Source: a virus. From it: a stretch of DNA of 29,828 nucleotides. Under the pieces are notes generated by a model. That model saw only the letters and a program-made list of their open reading frames with translations, did no database searches and was not told the DNA's origin. Within the stretch, counting starts at the first letter, position 1. Each line of letters opens with the position of its first letter. Below are positions 1-6,505 of the stretch, piece after piece. Where the stretch lies: IMG/VR virus record IMGVR_UViG_3300044712_002337, positions 146,564-176,391 of that record. The stretch is one strand, 5' to 3'. Both the position numbers and the translations under genes were made by a program.

Positions 1-237
1 GCCGCACCGCGTCAGGGTGATGACGGCCTTCCCGCCGACCGAGAGCATCTGGCCGACCCCCTTGAGGAGCGCCGGCGTCGGCGCGAGGAGGGCGTCGACG
101 GCTTCTCTGTGCGAAGCAAACCGTTTGTGCCGCCCCCGCCACGAGTCGCGGGCGTTCATCTCGCTGACGACCAGGACGGGGAGGGTGAATTCGAGGACGG
201 CCGCGGCCGCGTACGGGAGGGTCGGTTTCGCCGTCAC
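1..237 (-). CDS. Partial phage protein of unknown function (C-terminus beyond left edge)
   Basis: The gene starts with GTG at 237 and is still open at base 1, so only its first 79 codons are visible. The start overlaps the stop of the upstream gene as GTGA, which points to translational coupling and fixes the start. The visible part has a basic stretch with the pattern LPVLVVSEMNARDSW followed by several Arg and His residues. From memory this resembles small phage proteins that begin with a 'TLPVR..SE.NAR.HW..R.KR' pattern and are usually left unnamed. I cannot assign an activity; a nucleic-acid role is only a guess from the basic residues. Confidence 0.75.
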   Translation of the reverse strand, partial: MTAKPTLPYAAAAVLEFTLPVLVVSEMNARDSWRGRHKRFASHREAVDALLAPTPALLKGVGQMLSVGGKAVITLTRCG

Positions 238-539
238 GAGTCCACCCTCACCCGCAGCACCGGCTCGGTCAGGCGGCCCTTCAGGTCGGCCCACAGGGCC
301 GACGGGTAGTCGCCCGGGTAGGCCCGGCGGGCGTCCTCGCGGAGGTCGCCCAGGGTGGTCGCGTGCACCAGGTGCGGGCCGCGGTCCTGCACCACCGGGT
401 GGTCGTTGACGAACGTCACCCGGTGGGTGGCCGGCCAGTTCTGCCGGTAGGCCTCCCGGAACACGTCGTTCACCAGGTCGAACACCGACTCCCGGTCGCC
501 CAGGTGGGCGACGTCGTAGTTTCTCAGGTACACGGTCAT
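234..539 (-). CDS. Hypothetical protein, 101 aa
   Basis: This is a 101-residue soluble protein that I do not recognise. It begins MTVYLRNYDVAHLGDRESVF and has no signal peptide or membrane segment. Its ATG overlaps the stop of the P-loop NTPase gene upstream (ATGA), and its own stop overlaps the GTG of the next gene (GTGA). It is therefore the third member of a tightly coupled four-gene run on the minus strand. The composition (aromatic, acidic and basic residues well mixed) is that of a folded protein, unlike the Arg/Gly/Pro-rich shadows in other frames. A longer start in the same frame exists but would run deep into the upstream gene. Confidence 0.75.
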   Translation of the reverse strand: MTVYLRNYDVAHLGDRESVFDLVNDVFREAYRQNWPATHRVTFVNDHPVVQDRGPHLVHATTLGDLREDARRAYPGDYPSALWADLKGRLTEPVLRVRVDS

Positions 540-1006
540 CGGAAGTCCTCCACGGGGACGCCGTGGTCGGCCAGGAACCGCCGCAGCTCGGCGTCCACGG
601 CCGCGGCCTCGGCGGCCGACTCGTACCGCCCGACCGGGTCGTACGGGTGAGCCCGGGGGAGGAACAGGTGCCTCGCCGGGTACAGCTCGTCCATGCGGGC
701 GGCCGTCTGCACCATCTGGGCGGCGAGCGGGTGGTCGGCCCGGCGGGCGTGGAAGCAGGCCAGCCAGAGCGGGCTGTCGGACACCACGTCCAGGCCCAAC
801 TGGCAGTAGGCCAGCTCCTCCCCCACCTCCTCGCCGAAGAACCGCACCCGGTCGGCGGCGGTCGGCACCCGGCGGAGGTGGGCGAACTCCTTGACGCGTT
901 CCCGCACCAGTTCCACCTGGCCGCCCTCGGCCTTCAGCCGGGCGTACAGGGCGGCGGCGGCGGTCGACTTGCCGGCGCCCGGGCCGCCGTACAGGCAGTG
1001 CCTCAT
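536..1006 (-). CDS. P-loop NTPase / small-molecule-kinase-like phage protein
   Basis: The 156-residue protein opens with a Walker A motif, GGPGAGKST, at residues 7-15. It continues with VSDSPLWL (76-82), the position where nucleotide-kinase-like proteins carry a DSP or DxP motif, and has HPYDPVGRYES at 120-130. From memory this arrangement matches the short AAA_28-type ATPases found in many phages, which are thought to be kinases or related P-loop enzymes with an unknown substrate. The ATG at 1006 is preceded by GGAG and overlaps the stop of the upstream small membrane protein (ATGA). Its stop overlaps the next ATG. A longer start at 1207 would overlap that upstream gene completely and is rejected. 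Confidence 0.85.
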   Translation of the reverse strand: MRHCLYGGPGAGKSTAAAALYARLKAEGGQVELVRERVKEFAHLRRVPTAADRVRFFGEEVGEELAYCQLGLDVVSDSPLWLACFHARRADHPLAAQMVQTAARMDELYPARHLFLPRAHPYDPVGRYESAAEAAAVDAELRRFLADHGVPVEDFR

Positions 1007-1164
1007 CTCCCCATCTCCTCCCGGACAATCTGGCGTGTGGCCTCGTCCCGGACCCGCTTCTGCTCGGCCGCGAACCAGCGGAGGAGGTCGACCGTGAACC
1101 ACCCCAGCGTGAAGCAGACCGCCCAGCACGCGGCCAGCGGCCAGTTCTCTCTCAGCCACCGCAT
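1003..1164 (-). CDS. Small membrane protein, 53 aa
   Basis: This short gene reads MRWLRENWPLAACWAVCF and onward: a basic N-terminus, one hydrophobic segment at about residues 8-24 rich in Trp, Ala and Cys, then a charged helix to residue 53. It is probably a single-pass inner-membrane protein. Its stop overlaps the ATG of the NTPase gene (ATGA), and this coupling is the main reason to believe it. The ribosome-binding site is weak (GAGG about ten bases upstream). It is the first gene of the four-gene run and lies just downstream of a hairpin repeat. A small lysis or membrane-anchoring role is possible, but nothing in the sequence proves one. Confidence 0.65.
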   Translation of the reverse strand: MRWLRENWPLAACWAVCFTLGWFTVDLLRWFAAEQKRVRDEATRQIVREEMGR

Positions 1165-1186
1165 CCGGAGCCTCTACCGGGGGGCC

Positions 1187-1222
1187 GTGGGGGCAGAGCC
1201 CCCACATGTTAAAAGGGTGAAA
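1187..1222 (+). repeat. Hairpin + TTAAAAGGG repeat, copy 1
   Basis: A perfect 8-bp stem, GTGGGGGC/GCCCCCAC with loop AGA (1187-1205), is followed directly by ATGTTAAAAGGGTGAAA (1206-1222). It lies between two minus-strand genes, so the motif is antisense to transcription here. Confidence 0.8.
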
Positions 1223-1248
1223 TACCCACGGAACGGGCCGTCAGGCCC

Positions 1249-2385
1249 CTACTTCGCCAGCCCGAACGCCGCCGCCGACAGCGTCCCGAGGAGCGGCTTG
1301 GGGATGCCCTGCTCCATCTCCTCGGGCAGGTCGTTCAGGAAGTGGGCCGCCAGCTTCCGCATGGCCGCCCGCTTGCCCTGGGCCGACCCGTCGCCGTCGA
1401 ACGGCGGCTTGAACGCGGCCAGGCAGGCGGCCACCAGCTTGTCCGCGTCCTCGGCGTCCGGGGCGGACCGGCCCAGGCTGAGGGCCCGGTAGGCGGTCAG
1501 GGTGGCGGCCCCGACGAGCAGGCAGGCGGCGGCCACCGGGCCGTCCGGCGGGGGGCACAGCGGGCCGCCAATCTTGGCGAGCTCCGGACACCTTGCTTTA
1601 ACTGTGGCCGCCGCCCACGTCACGAAGTGGGCCGCCCGCTCGGCCGTCAGGTCCCCGCCCACCCGGTACAGCCCGCACAGGGAGGCGGCGGCGTCCGCCC
1701 CGCCGGCCCCGGCCAGGCTCTTGAACTTCAGGTACGCCTGGGTCCGCGAGTCGAACGCGATGTGCGTGCGGAAGGCGGACCCCGGGTCCTTGTTCAGGTG
1801 GCGGGCCACCTCGCGGGCGAACTCCAGCATCGGCTGCCGGGAGCGGGACAGCTCCCCCCGCACCAGCCGCATGACGCACAGCTGGTTCGAGTCCACCGTC
1901 TTGCCCAGCTGCAGGTTGAGGAAGTCCTCCTGCGGGTCGCCGTCCAGGTACACCGTCAGGGTGACCGGCAGGGCGTCCACCAGGGCGGCGGCGGCGTGCT
2001 CCTCGTCGGCGTGCAGGGCGGCCTTCAGGTCGCCCAGCCCGGCCAGCCGCTGCACCCCGTCCACCAGCTTGAGCGGGTCCCCCTCGGGCACCGCGACGGT
2101 CACCGTCCCGTCCGCGTTCCGGGTGACCGCCTGGGTGGTGACGCTGGCCGCCAGCGGGGCGGGGGTGTACCGGTGCTTGGCCACCGCCCGCATCAGCTTG
2201 CGGGCCTGGGCGTCGTGCCGCACCCGCTGCTCGCCCCGCCCGGTCAGCCCGTTGAACGGGTCCCCGCGGACCGCCCGGCGGGCGTCGGCGAACGGCACGG
2301 TGACGACCAGGAACTCGCGGCCGAGCACCCCCTCCGGGTCGAGCGACCAGCGGTGGGCGGGGGCGGTGAGGGTGTACGTGGACAA
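1249..2385 (-). CDS. DGQHR-like (DndB-family-like) protein
   Basis: The 378-residue protein carries LVDGVQRLAGL at residues 107-117, followed by a segment with the pattern LPVTLTVYLDGD (139-150) and FLNLQLGKTVDSNQ (155-168). This is the order seen in DGQHR-domain proteins, the group that includes DndB of the phosphorothioate DNA-modification systems. There the motif is DGQHRL, followed by a strand and an 'N..Q..VN' element. Here His of DGQHR is replaced (DGVQR). The start is TTG at 2385: an in-frame TAG lies a little upstream, no ATG or GTG fits, and a strong promoter (2419-2447) would place the transcript start about 25 bases ahead. Function in the phage is unknown. Confidence 0.75.
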   Translation of the reverse strand: MSTYTLTAPAHRWSLDPEGVLGREFLVVTVPFADARRAVRGDPFNGLTGRGEQRVRHDAQARKLMRAVAKHRYTPAPLAASVTTQAVTRNADGTVTVAVPEGDPLKLVDGVQRLAGLGDLKAALHADEEHAAAALVDALPVTLTVYLDGDPQEDFLNLQLGKTVDSNQLCVMRLVRGELSRSRQPMLEFAREVARHLNKDPGSAFRTHIAFDSRTQAYLKFKSLAGAGGADAAASLCGLYRVGGDLTAERAAHFVTWAAATVKARCPELAKIGGPLCPPPDGPVAAACLLVGAATLTAYRALSLGRSAPDAEDADKLVAACLAAFKPPFDGDGSAQGKRAAMRKLAAHFLNDLPEEMEQGIPKPLLGTLSAAAFGLAK

Positions 2386-2418
2386 CGGGGGACCCCGAGG
2401 AGGTGGGACTGTCCCCTA

Positions 2419-2447
2419 ATTATACTGGTAAATATACTATTCGTCAA
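2419..2447 (-). promoter_or_regulatory. Sigma70-type promoter for the DGQHR-like gene
   Basis: On the minus strand TTGACG (2447-2442) and TATAAT (2424-2419) are separated by 17 bases. This is a near-consensus promoter. It overlaps the 3' end of the small gene upstream, so the DGQHR-like gene has its own expression signal. Confidence 0.85.
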
Positions 2448-2646
2448 GGGCGGGCGGGTGGAAGGTGGCGCGGAACGTCACCCGCAGCTCCTCGACCGCG
2501 GCCGCCCGGCCGCGGGCGGCCAGCCGCAGGGCCTTGCGGACGGCCCGGTCGAAGTGCGGCGGGCGGAACTCGGCGACCGGCTCGGGCGGGCCGCCGTCGG
2601 CCGGCTCGGCGAACACCAGGTACACGGTCTCGGCGGCGTCGGGCAT
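2437..2646 (-). CDS. Hypothetical protein, 69 aa
   Basis: A small, mildly acidic to neutral protein beginning MPDAAETVYLVFAEPADGG and ending in a segment rich in Arg, Ala and aromatic residues. I do not recognise it. The ATG at 2646 has a very good ribosome-binding site (GGGGAGG, seven bases upstream). An alternative ATG at 2661 would absorb that site and is less likely. The -35 element of the next gene's promoter lies inside its last codons. The gene stands alone on the minus strand next to the large gene-free region, from which its own transcription would have to start; I see no convincing promoter there. Confidence 0.7.
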   Translation of the reverse strand: MPDAAETVYLVFAEPADGGPPEPVAEFRPPHFDRAVRKALRLAARGRAAAVEELRVTFRATFHPPALDE

Positions 2647-3400
2647 GGGGGACCTCCCCACCCGTTACCCCGCGCGGGCACCGCGCGACGCGCCCGATTC
2701 GTCCGGTTCGGTTTCCGAGGGCGCCGACCCGGGGGTGAGGGGGAGCGGGGTGCAGTCGGACGTCCTGTCCTCGCGCGGTCACCCGGCAAGCATTCGCTCG
2801 GCCATCCGGGCCTCGCGGCATAGTCTGGACCCCGGGAGGGTGATGTTTTCCCCTTTTAACATCCGTGCGCCAGCACGGCTAAGCCTGGACCGGGGGAAGG
2901 GGCCACCCCTTTAAGAAAAAAGCGCAGGCAGGGGGGCTACGGCTCACCGTGGTGAATTTATCGGTCGTCCGCGCGTAGTGCTCCCTTTCTCCTGTTTCCG
3001 CGGCATTTATAATCCGCCCCGCAGGTTGTTGGAGGGTCACCACTCCATCAACACCGCCCGCTTCCTCAGCGGGGTCCTCGGCGGCTCAATCGGCCTGTTC
3101 CGTCGCCGGACAGATTGTCCGGGTTCCGCTAGCAACGGGGGTTTCCCGCCAAACTGGGTTTGCTGGGGGGTTCGGAGTACCCCCCGGTTGGCCGGCCCTG
3201 TCGGTTCAGGACCTCGCTAGAACGGCTGGGACCACTCGGGCGCTCGTCCCTTTCGAGGCTGGTCCGCTCCCTCCGGCGGGAAGGCTACTCCCGCACACCG
3301 GCGCGAAATCGCAATGTGGCGTCTTCGGGGGTCTCCCCCAGCCTGCTCGCGCGGACAGGCAGAGTCAGTCTACCCCTGCCCATAAATTTTGTAAAGTAGG
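2647..3400. other. Gene-free, hairpin-rich region (possible structured RNA at 3020-3390)
   Basis: No reading frame here has protein-like composition. The region holds one hairpin repeat (2844-2878) flanked by an imperfect direct repeat (around 2817-2837 and 2877-2897, sharing CTGGACC). From about 3100 there is a dense row of hairpins: CCGGACA/TGTCCGG (3106-3122), CAAAC/GTTTG (3150-3162), GGGGGG/CCCCCC (3165-3185), an imperfect 7-bp stem around CCTG/CAGG (3194-3213), GGGAC/GTCCC (3228-3250), GCGGGA/TCCCGC (3276-3294), GGGGG/CCCCC (3327-3339) and GCCTG/CAGGC (3341-3360). A TATAAT lies at 3008-3013 on the plus strand, without a clear -35. I match no known RNA family (not tRNA, tmRNA or RNase P). 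A noncoding RNA is an inference. Confidence 0.4.
2844..2878 (-). repeat. Hairpin + TTAAAAGGG repeat, copy 2
   Basis: Read on the minus strand: hairpin CCGTGC/GCACGG (2878-2863), then ATGTTAAAAGGGGAAAA (2862-2846). The stem sequence differs completely from copy 1 while its position relative to the motif is the same. That argues that the stem itself is conserved rather than its sequence. Confidence 0.75.
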
Positions 3401-3428
3401 TTGATTCAATTTTCCGCCCTGCTATCAT
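3401..3428 (+). promoter_or_regulatory. Promoter, possibly for a leaderless transcript
   Basis: TTGATT (3401-3406) and TATCAT (3423-3428) are spaced by 16 bases. The ATG of the next gene begins at 3434, six bases after the -10 box, so transcription would start at or next to the start codon. Confidence 0.55.
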
Positions 3429-3433
3429 CTGGT

Positions 3434-3712
3434 ATGGTCTACCCGCCTCCGTCCACCACCATCGACATTTGTGGCGTCAGCCACCACACGAACGCCCACT
3501 ACGCGGCCCTGGCCGAGCGGCTGGAAGACCTGGGCACAGCCCCGATTGACCACCTGACCGTCCGGCTCCCGTCCAAAACGTTCTTCCGGCAACTGACCGG
3601 GAAGGCGAAGGTGCCCACCTGTTACCGCGAGGTGTACGAACGGGTGGTGGTCGCCCTGCTCGGGCTGGACGTGGGGCACATCGACTACGAGTTGGCTGCG
3701 CCAACATTGTAG
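3434..3712 (+). CDS. Hypothetical protein, 92 aa
   Basis: I do not recognise this protein. It begins MVYPPPSTTIDICGVSHHTN and carries a helix-rich, mixed-charge remainder with no membrane segment. It has a short basic stretch, FFRQLTGKAKVPTCYREVYER, near residues 55-75, which could belong to a small DNA-binding or regulatory protein. ATG at 3434 is preferred over an in-frame TTG at 3401 because that TTG is the -35 box of the promoter at 3401-3428. No ribosome-binding site precedes the ATG, so translation would have to be leaderless. The stop TAG (3710-3712) shares its last base with the hairpin of repeat copy 3. Confidence 0.7.
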   Translation: MVYPPPSTTIDICGVSHHTNAHYAALAERLEDLGTAPIDHLTVRLPSKTFFRQLTGKAKVPTCYREVYERVVVALLGLDVGHIDYELAAPTL

Positions 3713-3744
3713 CGGGCTCCCGCCCGCATTTTAAAAGGTGAAAA
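3712..3744 (+). repeat. Hairpin + TTAAAAGG repeat, copy 3
   Basis: The hairpin GCGGGC/GCCCGC with loop TCCC (3712-3727) begins in the stop codon of the upstream gene. ATTTTAAAAGGTGAAAA (3728-3744) follows directly. This copy is sense with the flanking plus-strand genes. Confidence 0.8.
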
Positions 3745-3774
3745 CCTTACTCTTTCTGCGAAGGAACTGAGCAG

Positions 3775-3969
3775 ATGACCTTCGACGAAGCCCGCAAGAA
3801 GGCCCTGGACCGCCTGGACGCGGCGTACGCCAAGCTGTACGCCCTGGCCAAGGACCCGGCCTGGTGCAACGACCTGTGCCGGGAGTACAAGGAGGTGACG
3901 GCGGAGATGACCGGCGTGCTGGCCGACCTGCGGCGGCTGAACGAGGTGGCCCTGGTCGCCGGCAGGTGA
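3775..3969 (+). CDS. Small helical protein, 64 aa
   Basis: The protein begins MTFDEARKKALDRLDAAYAK and appears almost entirely helical, with charged heptad-like spacing, so it may form a small coiled coil. No known domain is recognised. ATG at 3775 has AAGGA about eleven bases upstream. It lies between repeat copy 3 and the ssb promoter. Its codon use matches the neighbours, and the frame holds no better alternative. A role as a small phage accessory protein near the replication genes is only positional inference. Confidence 0.7.
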   Translation: MTFDEARKKALDRLDAAYAKLYALAKDPAWCNDLCREYKEVTAEMTGVLADLRRLNEVALVAGR

Positions 3970-3982
3970 CCGCGAAGTAGTC

Positions 3983-4010
3983 TTGACTATTTTATAAAAA
4001 CTTCTATGAT
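3983..4010 (+). promoter_or_regulatory. Sigma70-type promoter for ssb and the long operon
   Basis: TTGACT (3983-3988) and TATGAT (4005-4010) are separated by 16 bases, in an AT-rich island inside very GC-rich sequence. The ssb ATG is at 4061, which gives a leader of about 45 bases. The next clear promoter on this strand is at 13554, so this one may drive ssb and the following overlapping genes. Confidence 0.8.
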
Positions 4011-4060
4011 ACCCGGGTACGGCCGGACTCCCCGGCCGGCGCCCCGAGAGCGAAGACCTC

Positions 4061-4444
4061 ATGAACGTGTGCACTTTCGTCGGCAACCTGACGGCGGACC
4101 CGGACGCCCCCCGCGCGGTCGGGGAGGGTCAGGTGGTCCGGTTCCGCATCGCGGTTTCGGAGCGGTTCGGCAAGGGGAAGGAGGTCACCACCTTCCTCGA
4201 CGCGGAGGCGTGGGACGGGCTGGCCGGGGTGGTCGGGTCGTACTGCCGGAAGGGGACCAAGGTGGCGGTGAGCGGCAGCCTGCGGATGGACGAGTGGGCG
4301 GACAAGAACAACCCGGACCAGAAGCGGGTGAAGTACTTCGTGCGGGTGCGGGAGTTCTCCCTGCTCACCCCGAAGGGCGAGGGCGAGGCGGCCCCGGCGA
4401 AGGGCAAGGTTCCGGCCGGTGACGACGGCCAAATCCCTTTCTAA
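4061..4444 (+). CDS. ssb: Single-stranded DNA-binding protein
   Basis: SSB coats single-stranded DNA during replication and recombination and recruits partner enzymes through its acidic tail. The 127-residue protein has the OB-fold pattern: MNVCTFVGNLTADPD at the start, VVRFRIAV at 25-32, a TFLDAEAWDGLA segment at 44-55, GTKVAVSGSLRMDEW at 65-79 and YFVRVREFSLL at 92-102. It ends in DDGQIPF, the classic C-terminal acidic tip. The length is at the short end for bacterial SSBs and normal for phage ones. ATG 4061 is the only sensible start. The gene has its own promoter and is followed after 11 bases by the next gene. Confidence 0.93.
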   Translation: MNVCTFVGNLTADPDAPRAVGEGQVVRFRIAVSERFGKGKEVTTFLDAEAWDGLAGVVGSYCRKGTKVAVSGSLRMDEWADKNNPDQKRVKYFVRVREFSLLTPKGEGEAAPAKGKVPAGDDGQIPF

Positions 4445-4455
4445 GGTGAGTTAGA

Positions 4456-4986
4456 ATGTACACCCCCGCCGACCTGAAGCAGCTCGAACTCCACCTCCAG
4501 CGGTTCGCCGTCCGGTTCTTCCTCGACGAGGGGCTGGAGGCGGGCCGCTCGGCCGCTTTGGAACTGGCGGTGGAGCAAGCCCTTCGTCGGGTTGTCGGCT
4601 CTCTCACCGTCGCCGCCCCGGCGACGGAGACGGAGTCGCGGGAGTCCTACTCCCACCCCGACGGGTGGTGGGAGGCCGTCAAGGCCCGGTTCGCCCCCGC
4701 CTGGTGGACGGACCGGTGGCCCGTGAAACTGAAAACCGTCGCCGTCCAGACGACCCGCGTCACGCGGGTCTGCCCCCACCTGCACCAGCCCGACCGCCGC
4801 ACGCACTACGCCTGGCTGGACGGGCAGGACCCGCCGCCGTGCCCGCACTGCGTGGTGCTGGCCAAATACCTGAGCGACGAAAAAGACAGCCTGGGGCTTC
4901 ACGTTGACCCGGACCTCCGCCACGCCGTCTACCACCTCCTGCACCTCGCCCGACAGCTCAAAGACTCGCGTTCTCGCGGTCACTGA
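4456..4986 (+). CDS. Hypothetical protein with Cys/His cluster, 176 aa
   Basis: The N-terminal half (to about residue 55) is helical and begins MYTPADLKQLELHLQRFAVR. The middle is Trp-rich. A segment at about 105-135 contains CPHLH and then CPHC, spaced by about 20 residues that include two further His. This looks like a small metal-binding knuckle, probably zinc. I do not recognise the family. The gene follows ssb directly and overlaps the next gene by 83 bases if that gene's TTG start is right. A role in DNA metabolism is suggested only by position. Confidence 0.75.
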   Translation: MYTPADLKQLELHLQRFAVRFFLDEGLEAGRSAALELAVEQALRRVVGSLTVAAPATETESRESYSHPDGWWEAVKARFAPAWWTDRWPVKLKTVAVQTTRVTRVCPHLHQPDRRTHYAWLDGQDPPPCPHCVVLAKYLSDEKDSLGLHVDPDLRHAVYHLLHLARQLKDSRSRGH

Positions 4987-6505
4987 GAGTCCACTTTTAC
5001 CCTCGGGTTTTGGTACATACGCCCGCGAGCTTTTAACACGGCTGGCGCAAGACGAGCGATTCGAGGTGGCCGCCCTGGCCTGCTCGGGGGCGTACGCCGA
5101 CCCCGACCTGCTCGACCTGCCGTACCGCGTGTACCAGGCCGTGCCCGACCCGGCCGACCCGGCGGCGGTGGCCGCCTACCGGGCCGACCCGCTGGCCGAG
5201 TTCGGCCGCGGCCGGTTCGAGGACGTCCTTCTGGACTGGCGGCCGGGTTGCGTTTTCGCCTTCCGGGACCCCTACAACGACGCCTTCCTGGCGGCCTCGC
5301 CGCTCCGCCCCTGCTACGGCTTAGCTCTGATGCCGACGGTGGACGGGGAGCCCCGCCCGCCGGACGAAATCGACCTGTACGACCGGGCCGACGCCCTGGT
5401 GACGTACACCGACTGGGGGTACTCCGTACTCCAAAAACAGGGCGTGAACACCCCCTGGTTCGGGGCCGCCTCGCCGGCGGCCGATTATGCGGTCTTTCGA
5501 CCGCAGAATAAATCCGTCCTGAAAGGACAATACGGATTCGCCGGCAAGCTGGTCGTCGGCATGTGCGCCAGAAATCAGCCGCGGAAGCTGTTCCCCGAAC
5601 TCGTCCTGGCCTTCCGCCAGGCCCTCGACGCCTGGGCCGGGCCGGAGCCGCTCGCCCTCTACCTGCACACCTCGTACCCCGACGAGGGCTTCGACCTGCC
5701 GCACCTGCTGCGGGACGCGGGACTCCTGTCCAAGACCTACTTCACCTACGTGTGCGGGTCGTGCGGCGGGTGGGAGCCGGCGCCCTACCGGGGGGTGTCC
5801 CACCCGTGCCCGGCCTGCGGCGGGCGGGTGGCCATCGCCAACGCCGCCCGCGGGGTCAGCCGGGAGGCCCTGGCGACGATTTACAACCTGGCCGACGTGT
5901 ACGTGCAGCTCGTGGCCAACGGCGGGTTCGAAGTTCCAGCCCTCGAAGCCGCCGCGTGCGGGTGTTACACACTGGTGTCCGAGCACTCTGGCTCGGGCGA
6001 GGTGGTCCGGCGGGTCGGCGGCGTCCCCCTGAAGCCGGACGCGATTAAGGTGGAGGCGGGGTCCGGCCGGCACCTCGGCTGCCACCAGCCCGAGACCGTG
6101 GCGAAGGCCCTGCTGGACGCCCTGTCGCTCCCCGCTCCCGTCCGGGAGTACCGAGGGTTCTTATCCTCACAGAAAGCCCGTCAGAGCTTCGACTACGACC
6201 TGGCCGCCGCCCGCTGGGCCGAGGCCATCCTCTTCGCGGCCGCAAAACCTCGCCGGCCGTGGGACGACCCGACCGACCACACCCCCGCCTTGCCCGCCGA
6301 CTGGCGGCAGGCCGCCCGCGCCCTCCTCCCGCCGGCCGACGCGCTCCGGGCCGAGCGGGCCGTCCGCCTCGGGCACCGCACCCCGGAATCCGTTCTGGAC
6401 GACTGCCGCGGGGTGTGGGCGGGGTACAAGACGTGGGAGCGAGAACGCCTGCAGAGAATAAATGAACGTTCCGCCGAACATCGTGGTTCTCGGCCCCTGG
6501 CATGA
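4904..6505 (+). CDS. GT-B family glycosyltransferase with inserted zinc ribbon
   Basis: The protein would transfer a sugar from an activated donor to an unidentified acceptor. Its N-terminal domain carries VTESPLLPSGFGTYARELL, typical of GT4-type enzymes (SGFGTY loop). The C-terminal donor domain includes VVGMCARNQPRKLFPELV and GGFEVPALEAAACGC near residues 340-355, the expected acidic GT4 signature. An unusual four-Cys zinc ribbon (CGSC and CPAC) sits at about residues 283-306, inside the donor domain. The start is unsure: TTG at 4904 is the only usual start codon upstream of the conserved VLAVTESP stretch and lies within the preceding gene. The C-terminus overlaps the next glycosyltransferase by 44 bases. 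Confidence 0.85.
   Translation: MTRTSATPSTTSCTSPDSSKTRVLAVTESPLLPSGFGTYARELLTRLAQDERFEVAALACSGAYADPDLLDLPYRVYQAVPDPADPAAVAAYRADPLAEFGRGRFEDVLLDWRPGCVFAFRDPYNDAFLAASPLRPCYGLALMPTVDGEPRPPDEIDLYDRADALVTYTDWGYSVLQKQGVNTPWFGAASPAADYAVFRPQNKSVLKGQYGFAGKLVVGMCARNQPRKLFPELVLAFRQALDAWAGPEPLALYLHTSYPDEGFDLPHLLRDAGLLSKTYFTYVCGSCGGWEPAPYRGVSHPCPACGGRVAIANAARGVSREALATIYNLADVYVQLVANGGFEVPALEAAACGCYTLVSEHSGSGEVVRRVGGVPLKPDAIKVEAGSGRHLGCHQPETVAKALLDALSLPAPVREYRGFLSSQKARQSFDYDLAAARWAEAILFAAAKPRRPWDDPTDHTPALPADWRQAARALLPPADALRAERAVRLGHRTPESVLDDCRGVWAGYKTWERERLQRINERSAEHRGSRPLA

Noticed and set aside
1342-2823. Plus-strand open frame of 493 codons opposite the DGQHR-like gene
   Set aside because: Low-complexity Gly/Arg/Gln/His composition; the minus-strand gene has a promoter and family motif.
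3165-3215. TTC-containing hairpins resembling a tRNA T-arm
   Set aside because: No acceptor stem, anticodon arm or CCA end can be folded around them.
2978-3399. Two short open frames in the hairpin-rich gap
   Set aside because: Composition is not protein-like, there is no ribosome-binding site, and they run through many perfect hairpins.
3712-3744. Intrinsic terminators at the repeat hairpins
   Set aside because: The stem is followed by AT[G/T]TTAAAAGG rather than a T-run on either strand, so the canonical form is not met, although a role in transcript ends is still possible.
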